A stretch of 41,856 nt of DNA from an uncultured Lachnospiraceae bacterium (GCA_902489645.1 CABUAW010000018.1:1-41856), one strand, 5' to 3'; shown: positions 8,248 to 16,783, numbered from the stretch's first letter. Notes: generated by a model not told the origin, from the sequence alone. Numbers and translations: made by a program.

Positions 8248-10113
8248 ATGTCAGGGATATTAGAGCAAATTAAACAGGCAAATGATATAAAAAAAATTGA
8301 CCCGTCCCAGTACGGTATTCTGGCGGATGAACTCAGGGATTTTATCATTCATTCCGTCAGTGAGACGGGCGGTCATCTGGCCTCAAATCTGGGTGTTGTC
8401 GAATTGACGATGGCCCTCCATCTTTGTCTGGATTTACCAAAGGATAAAATTATCTGGGATGTGGGACATCAGTCCTACACGCATAAAATTTTGACAGGAC
8501 GAAAAGAGGAGTTTGCCGGATTGCGTTCCTATGGCGGAATGAGCGGTTTTCCGAAGCAGAGGGAGAGTCAGTGCGATGCTTTTGATACCGGCCACAGCTC
8601 CACATCGATTTCAGCGGCCCTCGGGTATGTGCGGGCCAGGGAACTGACCGGAGGGGATTATTCTGTCATGGCTGTCATCGGCGACGGCTCTCTGACCGGG
8701 GGTATGGCCTATGAAGCATTGAATAATGCGGCGCGTCTGGACACAAATCTGATAATTATTTTAAATGACAATAAAATGTCCATCTCGGAAAATGTGGGTG
8801 GAATGAGCAAGTATTTGAACCGGATTCGGACGAATGAAAACTACGGAGAGTTTAAATCCGATGTGGAAACGGCGCTTCGCCGGATTCCGGGGATTGGCGA
8901 TTCCGTGGCCCGGGGGGTGAAGCGCTCCAAGGATTCTCTGAAACAGTGGTTGATACCGGGCGGCTTTTTTGAAGATTTGGGTATTGAATATATCGGACCG
9001 GTAGACGGTCACAACATGAATCAGCTTCTCAGGGCAATCAAGACGGCCCAGAAGGAGAAACAGGCGGTCATCGTCCATGTGATTACCCAGAAAGGGAAGG
9101 GATATAAGCCTGCGGAGGCCCATCCTTCCGAATTCCACGGTGTGGGGAAATTTGACGTTAAAAGCGGAGAGATAGCAAAAAGCCCGAATATGACCTATAC
9201 GGAAGCCTTTTCAAAGGCCATCCAGTATCTCGGTACAAAGGATGAACGGGTTGTGGCCGTCAGTGCGGCCATGCCGACCGGGACAGGGCTGACAAAATTT
9301 GCCAGACGGTTCCCGAACCGCTTTTTCGATGTGGGTATTGCGGAAGAGCATGCGGTTACCTTTGCCGGCGGCCTGGCGGCCGGCGGCCTGAAGCCTTATG
9401 TAGCCATATACTCGTCCTTTTTTCAGAGAGCCTATGACCAGATTATTCATGATGTCTGTATCCCGGACCTGCCGGTGACCTTCTGTGTCGACCGGGCGGG
9501 GATTGTGGGCGCTGACGGAGAAACTCATCAGGGCATTTTGGATTTGTCATTTTTTGCGTCGATTCCGGGAATGACCATCTGTGCGCCGAAGAATAAATAC
9601 GAACTGTATGATATGATGAAGTTTTCTTTGAATTTTGGTCATCCGCTGGCCATTCGTTATCCTCGGGGCGATGCCTTCGAAGGCGAGCGGCAGCACCGGG
9701 CGCCGATTGTCTGTGGAAAGAGCGAATGGCTTTATGAAGGCGAACAGGTGGCGCTTGTGGCTGTCGGCAGTATGGTGGAAACGGCCATCCAGGTAAAAGA
9801 ATATCTGGCGGAGTCCGGTCTTCCTGCGACGGTGATTAACGCCCGGTTTATCAAGCCTCTGGATACGGACATGCTGGATGCGCTTGCCGAGAAGCATAAC
9901 ATGATTGTAACCATGGAGGAAAATGTCATTCGGGGCGGTTTTGGCGAAGCCGTATCGGATTATTATATGACGAAGGGACTTCCGGTATTTGTCAAACATA
10001 TCGGCATCCCGGATGTATTTGTTGAACACGGTACGGTGACCCAGTTGAAAACATCCATGGGGATGGACCCGTGGGCCATATCCGCAAAGATTTTATCTGA
10101 GGTATTGTTATGA
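8248..10113 (+). CDS. dxs: 1-deoxy-D-xylulose-5-phosphate synthase
   Basis: Thiamine-diphosphate enzyme (621 residues) that makes DXP from pyruvate and glyceraldehyde 3-phosphate, the first step of the MEP pathway. Motifs seen are FDTGHSSTSISAALG, the ThDP-binding motif GDGSLTGGMAYEALNN, the catalytic-glutamate region VGIAEEHAVTFAGGLA, and DRAGIVGADGETHQG. The start is placed at ATG 8248 (MSGILEQI) with TAGGAG upstream; an in-frame ATG at 8212 lies inside ispA and was not used. It overlaps tlyA by 4 nt. Confidence 0.97.
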   Translation: MSGILEQIKQANDIKKIDPSQYGILADELRDFIIHSVSETGGHLASNLGVVELTMALHLCLDLPKDKIIWDVGHQSYTHKILTGRKEEFAGLRSYGGMSGFPKQRESQCDAFDTGHSSTSISAALGYVRARELTGGDYSVMAVIGDGSLTGGMAYEALNNAARLDTNLIIILNDNKMSISENVGGMSKYLNRIRTNENYGEFKSDVETALRRIPGIGDSVARGVKRSKDSLKQWLIPGGFFEDLGIEYIGPVDGHNMNQLLRAIKTAQKEKQAVIVHVITQKGKGYKPAEAHPSEFHGVGKFDVKSGEIAKSPNMTYTEAFSKAIQYLGTKDERVVAVSAAMPTGTGLTKFARRFPNRFFDVGIAEEHAVTFAGGLAAGGLKPYVAIYSSFFQRAYDQIIHDVCIPDLPVTFCVDRAGIVGADGETHQGILDLSFFASIPGMTICAPKNKYELYDMMKFSLNFGHPLAIRYPRGDAFEGERQHRAPIVCGKSEWLYEGEQVALVAVGSMVETAIQVKEYLAESGLPATVINARFIKPLDTDMLDALAEKHNMIVTMEENVIRGGFGEAVSDYYMTKGLPVFVKHIGIPDVFVEHGTVTQLKTSMGMDPWAISAKILSEVLL

Positions 10114-10916
10114 AAAAGAGACTGGATGTACTTTTAGTGGAACGCCGTCTGGCTGATTCCCGTGAAAAGGCGAAAGCCATTATCATGACCGGAAATGTCT
10201 TTGTCAACGGGCAGAGGGAGGATAAGGCCGGAACCACCTTTGAGGAGGAGAAGGCGGCCATTGAAATTAAGGGGCATACAATGAAATATGTGAGCCGGGG
10301 CGGTTATAAGCTGGAAAAGGCCATGGATGTTTTTGGCGTGGACGTCCGGGATAAGGTGTGCATGGATATCGGTTCATCCACCGGAGGTTTTACCGACTGT
10401 ATGCTTCAAAACGGTGCGGTAAAGGTTTTCGCCGTGGATGTGGGCCGGGGACAGCTCGACTGGAAGCTGCGTCAGGATGCACGGGTTGTCAGCATGGAAA
10501 AGACGAATATCCGGTACGTGACCCCGGAAGATATCGGAGAAGCTGTAAATTTTGCATCGGTGGATGTTTCTTTTATATCGCTGGCCCTGGTATTGCCTGC
10601 GGCCAGAGCCCTTTTGACAGAGGACGGCCATATGGTATGCCTTATTAAACCTCAGTTTGAGGCCGGACGGGATAAGGTTGGCAAAAAAGGGGTTGTCCGG
10701 GATAAGGCGGTACATATTGAGGTGATTGAAAAAGTCATTGGCATTGCCGACGGGCTTCATTTCAAGGTGCTGGGGCTGGACTATTCACCGATTAAGGGGC
10801 CGGAAGGAAATATTGAGTATTTGATTTATCTTGAAAAACGACCGGAGAATGAGACGCCGGTTCATGAACCGGTAGATGTGAAACAGGTGGTGGAGCAGTC
10901 CCATGCTTCACTGTGA
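10110..10916 (+). CDS. tlyA: TlyA family rRNA (cytidine-2'-O)-methyltransferase
   Basis: Protein of 268 residues with an N-terminal S4 RNA-binding domain (about 1-60, RLDVLLVERRLADSREKAKA) and a FtsJ-like SAM-dependent methyltransferase domain; the SAM-binding motif is MDIGSSTGGFTDC (about residues 85-97). TlyA proteins methylate ribosomal RNA; in mycobacteria this affects capreomycin susceptibility. The start ATG overlaps the dxs stop (ATGA). The dxs-tlyA-nadK-argR-recN order is common in Firmicutes. Confidence 0.95.
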   Translation: MKKRLDVLLVERRLADSREKAKAIIMTGNVFVNGQREDKAGTTFEEEKAAIEIKGHTMKYVSRGGYKLEKAMDVFGVDVRDKVCMDIGSSTGGFTDCMLQNGAVKVFAVDVGRGQLDWKLRQDARVVSMEKTNIRYVTPEDIGEAVNFASVDVSFISLALVLPAARALLTEDGHMVCLIKPQFEAGRDKVGKKGVVRDKAVHIEVIEKVIGIADGLHFKVLGLDYSPIKGPEGNIEYLIYLEKRPENETPVHEPVDVKQVVEQSHASL

Positions 10917-10928
10917 CAGGAGAGACGG

Positions 10929-11792
10929 ATGGATAAATTTTTAATTGTGACAAATCAGGACAAAGACAGGGAACTTCGGGTTACAAAGGAGATTAAACAC
11001 TATATTGAATCCAGGAATTGTATCTGTCATCTGGCGGAGCCGCTGGCAGGTACGGACCCGCTTCAGACCGGATATACGGATATGAGTAAGCTTCAGGAGG
11101 ACGTGGACTGCGTTATTGTTCTCGGAGGCGACGGTACGTTTATCCAGACGGTCCGCGATTTTGCGGGACTGGATATCCCGTTGGTCGGCGTCAATATGGG
11201 AACCGTGGGTTTTTTGGCGGCGATAGATGTGGACGGTATCCATGACGGTATCGATGCTCTGATTGACGGAAAATTTACCGTACAGCAGCGTATCATGCTT
11301 CTCGGCCAGGTTTACCGGGAAGGCCGGCGGCTTCAGAAAAGCATTGCCTTTAATGATGTGATTGTGACCCGTTCCGGTTTCTCCCGATTGGTAGAATTAA
11401 AAATTTATGTCAATGACCAGCTATTGGATATTTATGCTGCCGACGGAGTGATTGTTTCCACGCCGACGGGTTCGACGGGGTATAACCTTTCGGCCGGCGG
11501 CCCGGTGGTTTTCCCGGAAACGGAAATGATGATTATTACGCCGATTTGTCCCCATTCTCTGTCAGCCCGCAGCGTTGTCGTTTCGGCCCAGGCAAAGATT
11601 CGGATTGAAATTGGACGGCGGCGGAAAACCCAAAAGGAGGAAGCGCTTGTCACCTATGACGGTCAGACGGTATGGGAACTGGAATCCGCAGATGTGGTGG
11701 AGGTCGTTCAGGCAAGCACTAAGGTACCGATTGTAAATATACGTCAGAAAAGCTTCTGCGATATATTACGTAATAAAATGAAAAATGTATAA
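10929..11792 (+). CDS. nadK: NAD kinase
   Basis: ATP-NAD kinase (287 residues) that makes NADP. The catalytic GGDGTF motif is at residues 66-71 and the second conserved block STPTGSTGYNLSAGGP is present. The ATG lies 12 nt after tlyA behind CAGGAGAGACG. It is part of the run ending in recN. Confidence 0.97.
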   Translation: MDKFLIVTNQDKDRELRVTKEIKHYIESRNCICHLAEPLAGTDPLQTGYTDMSKLQEDVDCVIVLGGDGTFIQTVRDFAGLDIPLVGVNMGTVGFLAAIDVDGIHDGIDALIDGKFTVQQRIMLLGQVYREGRRLQKSIAFNDVIVTRSGFSRLVELKIYVNDQLLDIYAADGVIVSTPTGSTGYNLSAGGPVVFPETEMMIITPICPHSLSARSVVVSAQAKIRIEIGRRRKTQKEEALVTYDGQTVWELESADVVEVVQASTKVPIVNIRQKSFCDILRNKMKNV

Positions 11793-11816
11793 TAATGCGG
11801 AAGGGAAGTGTTAAAT

Positions 11817-12266
11817 TTGAAATCAAAACGGCATACAAAAATTTTGGAATTAATCGATAAATATGATATTGAGACCCAGGAAGAGCTGGCGGACCGATTA
11901 AATGAAAGCGGATTTTCGGTAACTCAGGCCACGATTTCCCGGGATATCCGCGAGCTTAAATTATCTAAGGTTTCAGGCAGTAACGGACGTCAGAAGTATG
12001 TCGCTTTCATAAAACCGACGATGGAAATGACAGATAAGTATTCCAGAGTTTTAAAAGAAGGTTATGTATCAAAAGAGGTCGCCACAAGCATGATTGTCAT
12101 TAAGACAGTGACGGGGATGGCAATGGCGGTGGCCGTGGCGATTGACCATATGGAGCTTCCGGGGGTGGTTGGCTGCATCGCAGGAGATGACACAATTATG
12201 TGCGCTCTTCGCAGTAATGAGGACGCCCATATGGTTATGGAAAAAATTAATCAGATGTTGAAATAG
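11817..12266 (+). CDS. argR: Arginine repressor/activator ArgR
   Basis: Winged-helix regulator of 149 residues. The N-terminal DNA-binding domain contains VTQATISRDIRELKL (about 35-49); the C-terminal domain carries the arginine-binding, hexamer-forming GCIAGDDTIMCA motif. The start is taken as TTG 11817 (LKSKRHTKILELI), 8 nt after a GGGAAG site, giving the usual length; an in-frame GTG at 11808 lies inside that site and would add three residues. In Firmicutes ArgR between nadK and recN is the standard arrangement. Confidence 0.95.
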   Translation: MKSKRHTKILELIDKYDIETQEELADRLNESGFSVTQATISRDIRELKLSKVSGSNGRQKYVAFIKPTMEMTDKYSRVLKEGYVSKEVATSMIVIKTVTGMAMAVAVAIDHMELPGVVGCIAGDDTIMCALRSNEDAHMVMEKINQMLK

Positions 12267-12274
12267 GGGAAAAT

Positions 12275-13969
12275 ATGCTTTTAAATGTACATGTGAAAAA
12301 TCTGGCATTAATTGACGAGGTTGAGATGAACTTTGAAAATCATCTCAATATTTTGACCGGCGAGACCGGCGCCGGCAAATCGGTCCTTATGGGAGCGGTG
12401 AATATGGCGTTGGGTGGCCGGGTGTCTAAGGACATGATTCGAAAAGGGGCGGATTATGCCCTGGCGGAGCTGTTCTTTTCCGTATCAGATAAACGGGTGC
12501 TGGAGACATTGGAGGCAATGGAGATTCCGGTGGCGGACGATTCGGTCGTCATATCCCGCCGCATGACTTCGGGCCGTAGCGTGAGCCGGATTAACGGGGA
12601 AATCGTTTCCGCCGCCGATGTGCGCCGGGCCGGACAGCTTTTATTGGATATTCATGGCCAGCATGACCATCAGTCCCTGTTGGATAAGTCCAGACATTTG
12701 ACGATTCTGGACCGTTTTATCCGGGAACCGTTGGGTGACAAAAAGGAAAGGCTGGCAAAAGCTTACCAGGAATACATCCATTGGAAGGATGTTTACGAAA
12801 ATCAGGCGATGGACAATGAACAGCGTCTGCGTCAGATGTCTTTTATTGAATTTGAAGTGGAAGAAATTGAAAATGCCCGGCTGATGGTTGGTGAAGATGA
12901 GCAGCTTGAGGCCGATTACCGGAAGATGTCCCACGGACGTCAGATTATTGAGGGACTTTCCCAGGTCCATCAGTGGACCGGCTATGACAATAGTTCTTCG
13001 GCGGGAGAACAGCTTGGCCGGAGCCTTAAAAATTTCTATAATCTGGAAGACTTTGACCCGGAGCTTGGCGTGCTTCGGGAGCAATTGGAAAATATTGAAA
13101 GTCTGTTAAATGATTTTAACCGGGATTTATCCGGATATATGGATACACTATCCTTTGATGAACAGGATTTCAGAGATACAGAGGAACGGTTGGACTTAAT
13201 CCATCGGTTAGAAGCAAAATACGGGGCAACGATTGAAGATATTTTGGAATATCAGAGGGAAAGGCAGGCCGAGCTTGACCGGCTAAAGGGCTATGATGAC
13301 TGGCTTTCTGATGTGAAGACAAAGCTTTCGTCCAGTGAAAAGACGTTAAAAGCATTATCGGAGGAAGTCAGCGGTATCCGTAAAAAATATGCGGCCGTTT
13401 TAGAAAAGCAAATGGAAGAATCTTTGAAGGATTTAAATTTCCTGCAGGTCCGTTTTCAGATAAAAATCGCACCTCTGGGTAAGTATACAAAAAACGGCAG
13501 CGACGACGTAGAATTTCTTGTGTCCACGAATCCGGGCGAGGATGTAAAACCGCTTGGACAGGTGGCTTCCGGCGGTGAGCTTTCGAGAATCATGCTTGGC
13601 ATTAAATCGGTGCTTGCTGAAATAGACGAGATACCAACCTTGATTTTTGATGAGATTGATACGGGAATCAGCGGCCGGACAGCGCAAAAGGTGGCCGAAA
13701 AGATGGCTTACATCGGAAGAAACCATCAGGTGTTGTGTATTACACATTTACCGCAGATAGCGGCGATGGCCGACAGCCATTATCTTATTGAAAAAACAGC
13801 GGAAGATAACCGGACAGAAACCCGTATTCGGGAGCTTTCGAAGGAAGAACAGATACGTGAAGTCGGGCGTTTGATGGGCGGTGTGGAAATTACCCAGACC
13901 ATCTTAGACAGCGCCGATGAAATGAAAAAAATGGCAGAACAGTTTAGAAAAACCTGTTTGAAAAAATAA
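12275..13969 (+). CDS. recN: DNA repair protein RecN
   Basis: SMC-like ATPase (564 residues) acting early in double-strand-break repair. Walker A GETGAGKS is at residues 29-36; a long coiled-coil region follows (about 150-370); the C-terminal half holds the signature ASGGELSRIMLGIK and Walker B LIFDEIDTGISG, then CITHLPQIAAMAD. It begins 9 nt after argR and ends just before a terminator. Confidence 0.97.
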   Translation: MLLNVHVKNLALIDEVEMNFENHLNILTGETGAGKSVLMGAVNMALGGRVSKDMIRKGADYALAELFFSVSDKRVLETLEAMEIPVADDSVVISRRMTSGRSVSRINGEIVSAADVRRAGQLLLDIHGQHDHQSLLDKSRHLTILDRFIREPLGDKKERLAKAYQEYIHWKDVYENQAMDNEQRLRQMSFIEFEVEEIENARLMVGEDEQLEADYRKMSHGRQIIEGLSQVHQWTGYDNSSSAGEQLGRSLKNFYNLEDFDPELGVLREQLENIESLLNDFNRDLSGYMDTLSFDEQDFRDTEERLDLIHRLEAKYGATIEDILEYQRERQAELDRLKGYDDWLSDVKTKLSSSEKTLKALSEEVSGIRKKYAAVLEKQMEESLKDLNFLQVRFQIKIAPLGKYTKNGSDDVEFLVSTNPGEDVKPLGQVASGGELSRIMLGIKSVLAEIDEIPTLIFDEIDTGISGRTAQKVAEKMAYIGRNHQVLCITHLPQIAAMADSHYLIEKTAEDNRTETRIRELSKEEQIREVGRLMGGVEITQTILDSADEMKKMAEQFRKTCLKK

Positions 13970-13987
13970 ATATGTCACATACTATGA

Positions 13988-14022
13988 AGGATGTACGCAG
14001 CTCGTATATCCTTTATTTTTTT
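13988..14022 (+). terminator. Rho-independent terminator between recN and spoIVB
   Basis: A hairpin GGATgTACG-cagct-CGTAtATCC is followed by TTTATTTTTTT. It closes the housekeeping operon. spoIVB starts only 17 nt further on, so spoIVB must either be read through or start from a promoter close to this site. Confidence 0.75.
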
Positions 14023-14038
14023 GTATGGAGGCGATAGG

Positions 14039-15310
14039 ATGAATCGGAAAAAGTACCGCAGGTGGCTCATTATTGTGTTTATCATTTATCTCTGCGTTTT
14101 TTTGTATTATCTTTCTTATACCATCCACACATCCATACCGGATGTCTGGAAAATGACGGTAGGGAAGGAAGAAACACTGGACTTTAATCTGCCTTTGATC
14201 ATGCAGGCCGATGGAGAAAGCCGTGCGGCGGCCAGTATCAATGGTGAAAAAGTACCCTCAAATCAAATACATCTGGATTTAAATGAACCGGTATCTGTCA
14301 ATATGGAAGAAAAAGGCACTTATCATTTTTCATTGAAATGGATGGGGTTTCATTTAAAGGATGTGGAGGTCGATGTTGTCGATGAAATGAAGCTAATGCC
14401 GCTGGGAATGCCGGTGGGGATTTATATACGGACGAAAGGCGTCATGGTTCTCGGCACCGGAGCGGTGACCACCTATGACGGCGACCGGGTGGAACCGGCC
14501 GAGGACGTTTTGCAGAGCGGCGACTATATTATGGCACTGGGCGATGAAGAAATTCAATCCATCGATGATTTGACAGAGACTTTGGAAAACTGGAATGGCG
14601 GGGATATGCTCTTGAAAGTTTTGAGAAATGACGAAGAAATCGAGGTACGGGTAACTCCGGTCAGAACAGAGGATTCCAAATATAAAATCGGCGTATGGAT
14701 ACGCCAGGATGCCCAGGGAATCGGAACCCTCAGTTATGTGGATTCGGAAAACCATTTTGCGGCGCTGGGGCACAGCATTACCGATGTGGATACCAGTCAG
14801 AAAATTGACATCAGCGGCGGACGCCTTTATCAGTCCAATATTTTATCTATTGTGAAGGGACAGAATGGCGTACCCGGGGAAATGGTTGGAAATATTGATT
14901 ATAAGCATGGTCAGATTCTTGGCCGGATTGAAACCAATAACGATAACGGTATTTTCGGGACATTGTCCGATGACGTCCGGCTCTATGATGAAAGCCAGGC
15001 GCTGCCTGTGGGTTTCCGGCATGAGGTGAAAAAGGGCGAGGCCGTCGTCCGGTGCTGTGTCGATGGGGAAGTAAAGGATTATACGGTGGAAATTGAAAGT
15101 CTGGAATTGGGAGGCTCGGGTAAAAACAGAGATATGGTCATAAAGATTACCGATGAAGCTTTGTTGAATACGACCAACGGCATTGTCCAGGGAATGAGCG
15201 GTTCACCCATTATTCAGGACGGAAAAATTATCGGCGCTGTGACCCATGTTTTTGTCAATGATTCTACCAGGGGCTATGGAATTTTTATCGAACACATGCT
15301 TGACCATTGA
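14039..15310 (+). CDS. spoIVB: SpoIVB serine peptidase (S55) with PDZ domain
   Basis: Forespore protease of 423 residues that signals to the mother-cell pro-sigma-K processing complex. An N-terminal membrane anchor (about residues 8-27), a PDZ domain (about 105-205) and the S55 peptidase domain are present; the nucleophile serine lies in GMSGSPIIQDGK and the histidine in FAALGHSITD. The start ATG 14039 follows GGAGGCGATAGG; an upstream in-frame ATG at 13991 lies within the terminator and was rejected. recN-spoIVB is the normal order in spore formers. Confidence 0.96.
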   Translation: MNRKKYRRWLIIVFIIYLCVFLYYLSYTIHTSIPDVWKMTVGKEETLDFNLPLIMQADGESRAAASINGEKVPSNQIHLDLNEPVSVNMEEKGTYHFSLKWMGFHLKDVEVDVVDEMKLMPLGMPVGIYIRTKGVMVLGTGAVTTYDGDRVEPAEDVLQSGDYIMALGDEEIQSIDDLTETLENWNGGDMLLKVLRNDEEIEVRVTPVRTEDSKYKIGVWIRQDAQGIGTLSYVDSENHFAALGHSITDVDTSQKIDISGGRLYQSNILSIVKGQNGVPGEMVGNIDYKHGQILGRIETNNDNGIFGTLSDDVRLYDESQALPVGFRHEVKKGEAVVRCCVDGEVKDYTVEIESLELGGSGKNRDMVIKITDEALLNTTNGIVQGMSGSPIIQDGKIIGAVTHVFVNDSTRGYGIFIEHMLDH

Positions 15311-15683
15311 GGGGATGGCATAGGTGATTCCATTGGCAATCCGGGCATATGTCCGGACGTTTTCCCACATTGAGAATATTGTTATATACCAGGGATTCGA
15401 AATCGGACCATGACAAAATGCATCCGGGTTCAAGATGGCAATATTTTAAAACGAGAGTATCATATTGTTTTACTTTGCCGGCATTTTCACATTGATTTGA
15501 TTGGTTGTGAGGACAGGCTGAACATATATCATCTGCCGCATCGATAACGCGGATTTGAGGATTTTTCTCCAAATCTGCTTTTATCTGCGCCATGTGCCGG
15601 GTAAAATCAGAACTGTAGCCTTCGCCTTTAAAAAAGCTCAGGCACATCCCATGATGTGCCCGTATATCATATGCAGAACTCAT
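15285..15683 (-). CDS. DUF1284 family cysteine-rich protein
   Basis: Protein of 132 residues matching the DUF1284 family by memory of the conserved start (IRAHHGMCLSFFKGEGYS) and the DDICSACPH block. Ten cysteines are present (14, 54, 57, 65, 82, 88, 113, 116, 122, 130), including CPDC...C near the C-terminus, which suggests metal or iron-sulfur binding. The function is unknown. Its start overlaps the bioY stop by 4 nt (ATGA), so it is probably translated from the bioY message under the same control. Its 3' end overlaps the convergent spoIVB by 26 bp. Confidence 0.85.
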   Translation of the reverse strand: MSSAYDIRAHHGMCLSFFKGEGYSSDFTRHMAQIKADLEKNPQIRVIDAADDICSACPHNQSNQCENAGKVKQYDTLVLKYCHLEPGCILSWSDFESLVYNNILNVGKRPDICPDCQWNHLCHPLNGQACVR

Positions 15684-16243
15684 AATTTAGCCGCCTTTGA
15701 AATCTGATTACTCAATAGGAGGGCCAGAGCGATTTTAATTAAGTCGGGAATAATAAATGGAATAACACACCATCCCAAAACAGCGGACAAACCGATAGCG
15801 CCCACATTTTTTGCATATACAACCATGAACCAGACGGAACCAAAGGCATAGCAGACAATCAGGGCCAGAATCATGGCAATGGCCCGCGCCCAGAAATTTT
15901 TTCCAATGATTTTTTCAAGAGCCCACATAAGGAGGGCAGAGAATATAAAGCCGATGATGTAACCGCCGGTATTGCCGATTAAAACACCGATTCCGCCGCT
16001 GAAACCGGCAAATACCGGAATACCGACGGCGCCGAGCAGTACATATACAATAACGGAAAGGGTTCCGCGTTTTCCGCCCAAAAGGCCGACGGAAAGAAAA
16101 ACAGCAAAGGTCTGCAGGGTAAACGGTACGATGGTTGGAACGGATATCCATGAGCAGATGGCGATAAGGACGGCAAACAGTCCGATGTAGGCCATATCCA
16201 GAGTTGTTATTTTTGCGGATGTTGATGATGTCGTTGAAGTCAT
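15680..16243 (-). CDS. bioY: Biotin transporter substrate-binding subunit BioY
   Basis: Membrane S-component of an ECF-type biotin importer, 187 residues with about six hydrophobic helices. Family hallmarks are VPTIVPFTLQTFAVFLSVGLLG and GGKRGTLSVIVYVLLGAVGIPVF, then GNTGGYIIGF. No ECF energizing genes are nearby, so it would use the shared ECF module or work alone. A GAGAGGAATATT site precedes the ATG. Its promoter carries a BirA-type operator, as expected for a biotin uptake gene. Confidence 0.96.
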   Translation of the reverse strand: MTSTTSSTSAKITTLDMAYIGLFAVLIAICSWISVPTIVPFTLQTFAVFLSVGLLGGKRGTLSVIVYVLLGAVGIPVFAGFSGGIGVLIGNTGGYIIGFIFSALLMWALEKIIGKNFWARAIAMILALIVCYAFGSVWFMVVYAKNVGAIGLSAVLGWCVIPFIIPDLIKIALALLLSNQISKAAKL

Positions 16244-16298
16244 AATATTCCTCTCTTTCTGCCGTCAAATCGCGGCGTACACTATAAAAACTTTGAAA

Positions 16299-16353
16299 AG
16301 CATATCATGATATGAAACAAATGTCAACTTAAAAAATGAAAGTGGTTGACAAA
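16299..16353 (-). promoter_or_regulatory. bioY promoter with BirA-type biotin operator
   Basis: Read on the - strand, TTGACA (16327-16322) and TATGCT (16304-16299) form a promoter with 17-nt spacing. Overlapping the -35 box is the inverted repeat TGTCAACT (16322-16329) / GGTTGACA (16344-16351), half-sites separated by 14 nt. This matches the known pattern of BirA operators in bacteria (TGTnAACC, 14-16 nt, GGTTnACA). Bound BirA-biotinyl-AMP would block RNA polymerase, giving biotin repression of bioY and DUF1284. Confidence 0.8.
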
Positions 16354-16360
16354 TAAAACG

Positions 16361-16496
16361 CCAAAATTTTACAGGATTACGACGATTGTCCTTTTGCCGT
16401 ATAAGGAAGAAGTCGGCAGCGGCAGCGTTTCAGTTATGGACTCGGCGTATATCGATGCAGTGCAATATTTGTCGACGAATTGTGGGTTAAAAGGAA
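16361..16496. other. Gap between bioY promoter and toxin promoter
   Basis: About 135 bp with no intact gene. One + frame stays open from the operator to a TGA at 16517 and reads plausibly (IVLLPYKEEVGSGSVSVMDS near 16385-16444), but it has no ribosome binding site or early start codon and I do not recognise it. It may be the 3' remnant of a lost gene. Confidence 0.3.
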
Positions 16497-16525
16497 TTGT
16501 GAGAAACAAGAAAAAATGATAGAAT
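16497..16525 (+). promoter_or_regulatory. Promoter of the holin-like toxin gene
   Basis: TTGTGA (16497-16502) and TAGAAT (16520-16525) with a 17-nt spacer stand about 70 nt upstream of the small toxin ORF. The resulting leader contains the ribosome-binding-site hairpin listed separately. Confidence 0.65.
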
Positions 16526-16560
16526 CCTACTGTGGAACAATCGTGTTGCAGGGTGGATGG

Positions 16561-16584
16561 CCTCTATTCTACATAGAATGGGGG
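16561..16584 (+). promoter_or_regulatory. Hairpin that buries the toxin ribosome binding site
   Basis: CCTCTATTCT (16561-16570), loop ACAT, AGAATGGGGG (16575-16584) form ten continuous pairs (three G-U). The 3' arm contains the GGGGG of the Shine-Dalgarno sequence GGGGGTGA. Such sequestration of the ribosome binding site in the full-length message is a hallmark of type I toxins. Confidence 0.65.
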
Positions 16585-16592
16585 TGATGCAG

Positions 16593-16685
16593 ATGAACAA
16601 TCATCATTTTGATTTCAAAGACCTTATGGCTTTTGGTATGTTTGTTCTTGCATTGCTTACATTCGTTTTTGCGTTTTGTAAGTAG
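16593..16685 (+). CDS. Putative holin-like type I toxin, 30 residues
   Basis: Small hydrophobic peptide: a short polar N-terminus (MNNHHFDFKDLM), one transmembrane helix (GMFVLALLTFVFAF) and a C-terminal CK. This layout and the LMxFGMFxLALLTF core match the 'putative holin-like toxin' peptides of Firmicutes. ATG 16593 has ideal spacing (6 nt) from GGGGGTG; an in-frame ATG at 16587 overlaps that site. An antisense RNA promoter lies just downstream on the opposite strand. Such peptides damage the membrane when overproduced; activity here is inference. Confidence 0.75.
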   Translation: MNNHHFDFKDLMAFGMFVLALLTFVFAFCK

Positions 16686-16689
16686 CTTT

Positions 16690-16783
16690 ACATAGAAACA
16701 CCACCCTGATACTTTGACGAGTTTAGGTGGCGTTTCTGTCATTCTTATAGGGTCAACCCCTTGTGGGCGGTTGTTCCTTCTAT
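16690..16783 (-). ncRNA. Antisense RNA antitoxin to the holin-like toxin mRNA
   Basis: A strong promoter faces the toxin gene on the - strand: TTGTCA (16818-16813), 17-nt spacer, TATACT (16795-16790), start near 16783. The RNA would begin with the hairpin complementary to 16754-16773 and run through the complement of the toxin 3' hairpin. The 3' end is not visible as a clear terminator, so the lower limit is approximate. Base pairing with the toxin message would block translation or trigger decay, as in type I systems. Confidence 0.65.
16694..16737. terminator. Hairpin behind the toxin gene, inside the toxin/antitoxin overlap
   Basis: AGAAACaCCACC (16694-16705) pairs with GGTGGcGTTTCT (16726-16737), 20-nt loop. 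Neither strand shows a clear T-tract, so it may be a structural or interaction element shared by toxin mRNA and antisense RNA rather than a simple terminator. A second smaller hairpin (CAACC 16754-16758 / GGTTG 16769-16773) follows. Confidence 0.5.

Noticed and set aside
13977..13983. CATACTA as a sigma-G -10 box for spoIVB
   Set aside because: No matching -35 element lies about 18 nt upstream, and the terminator hairpin would follow directly.
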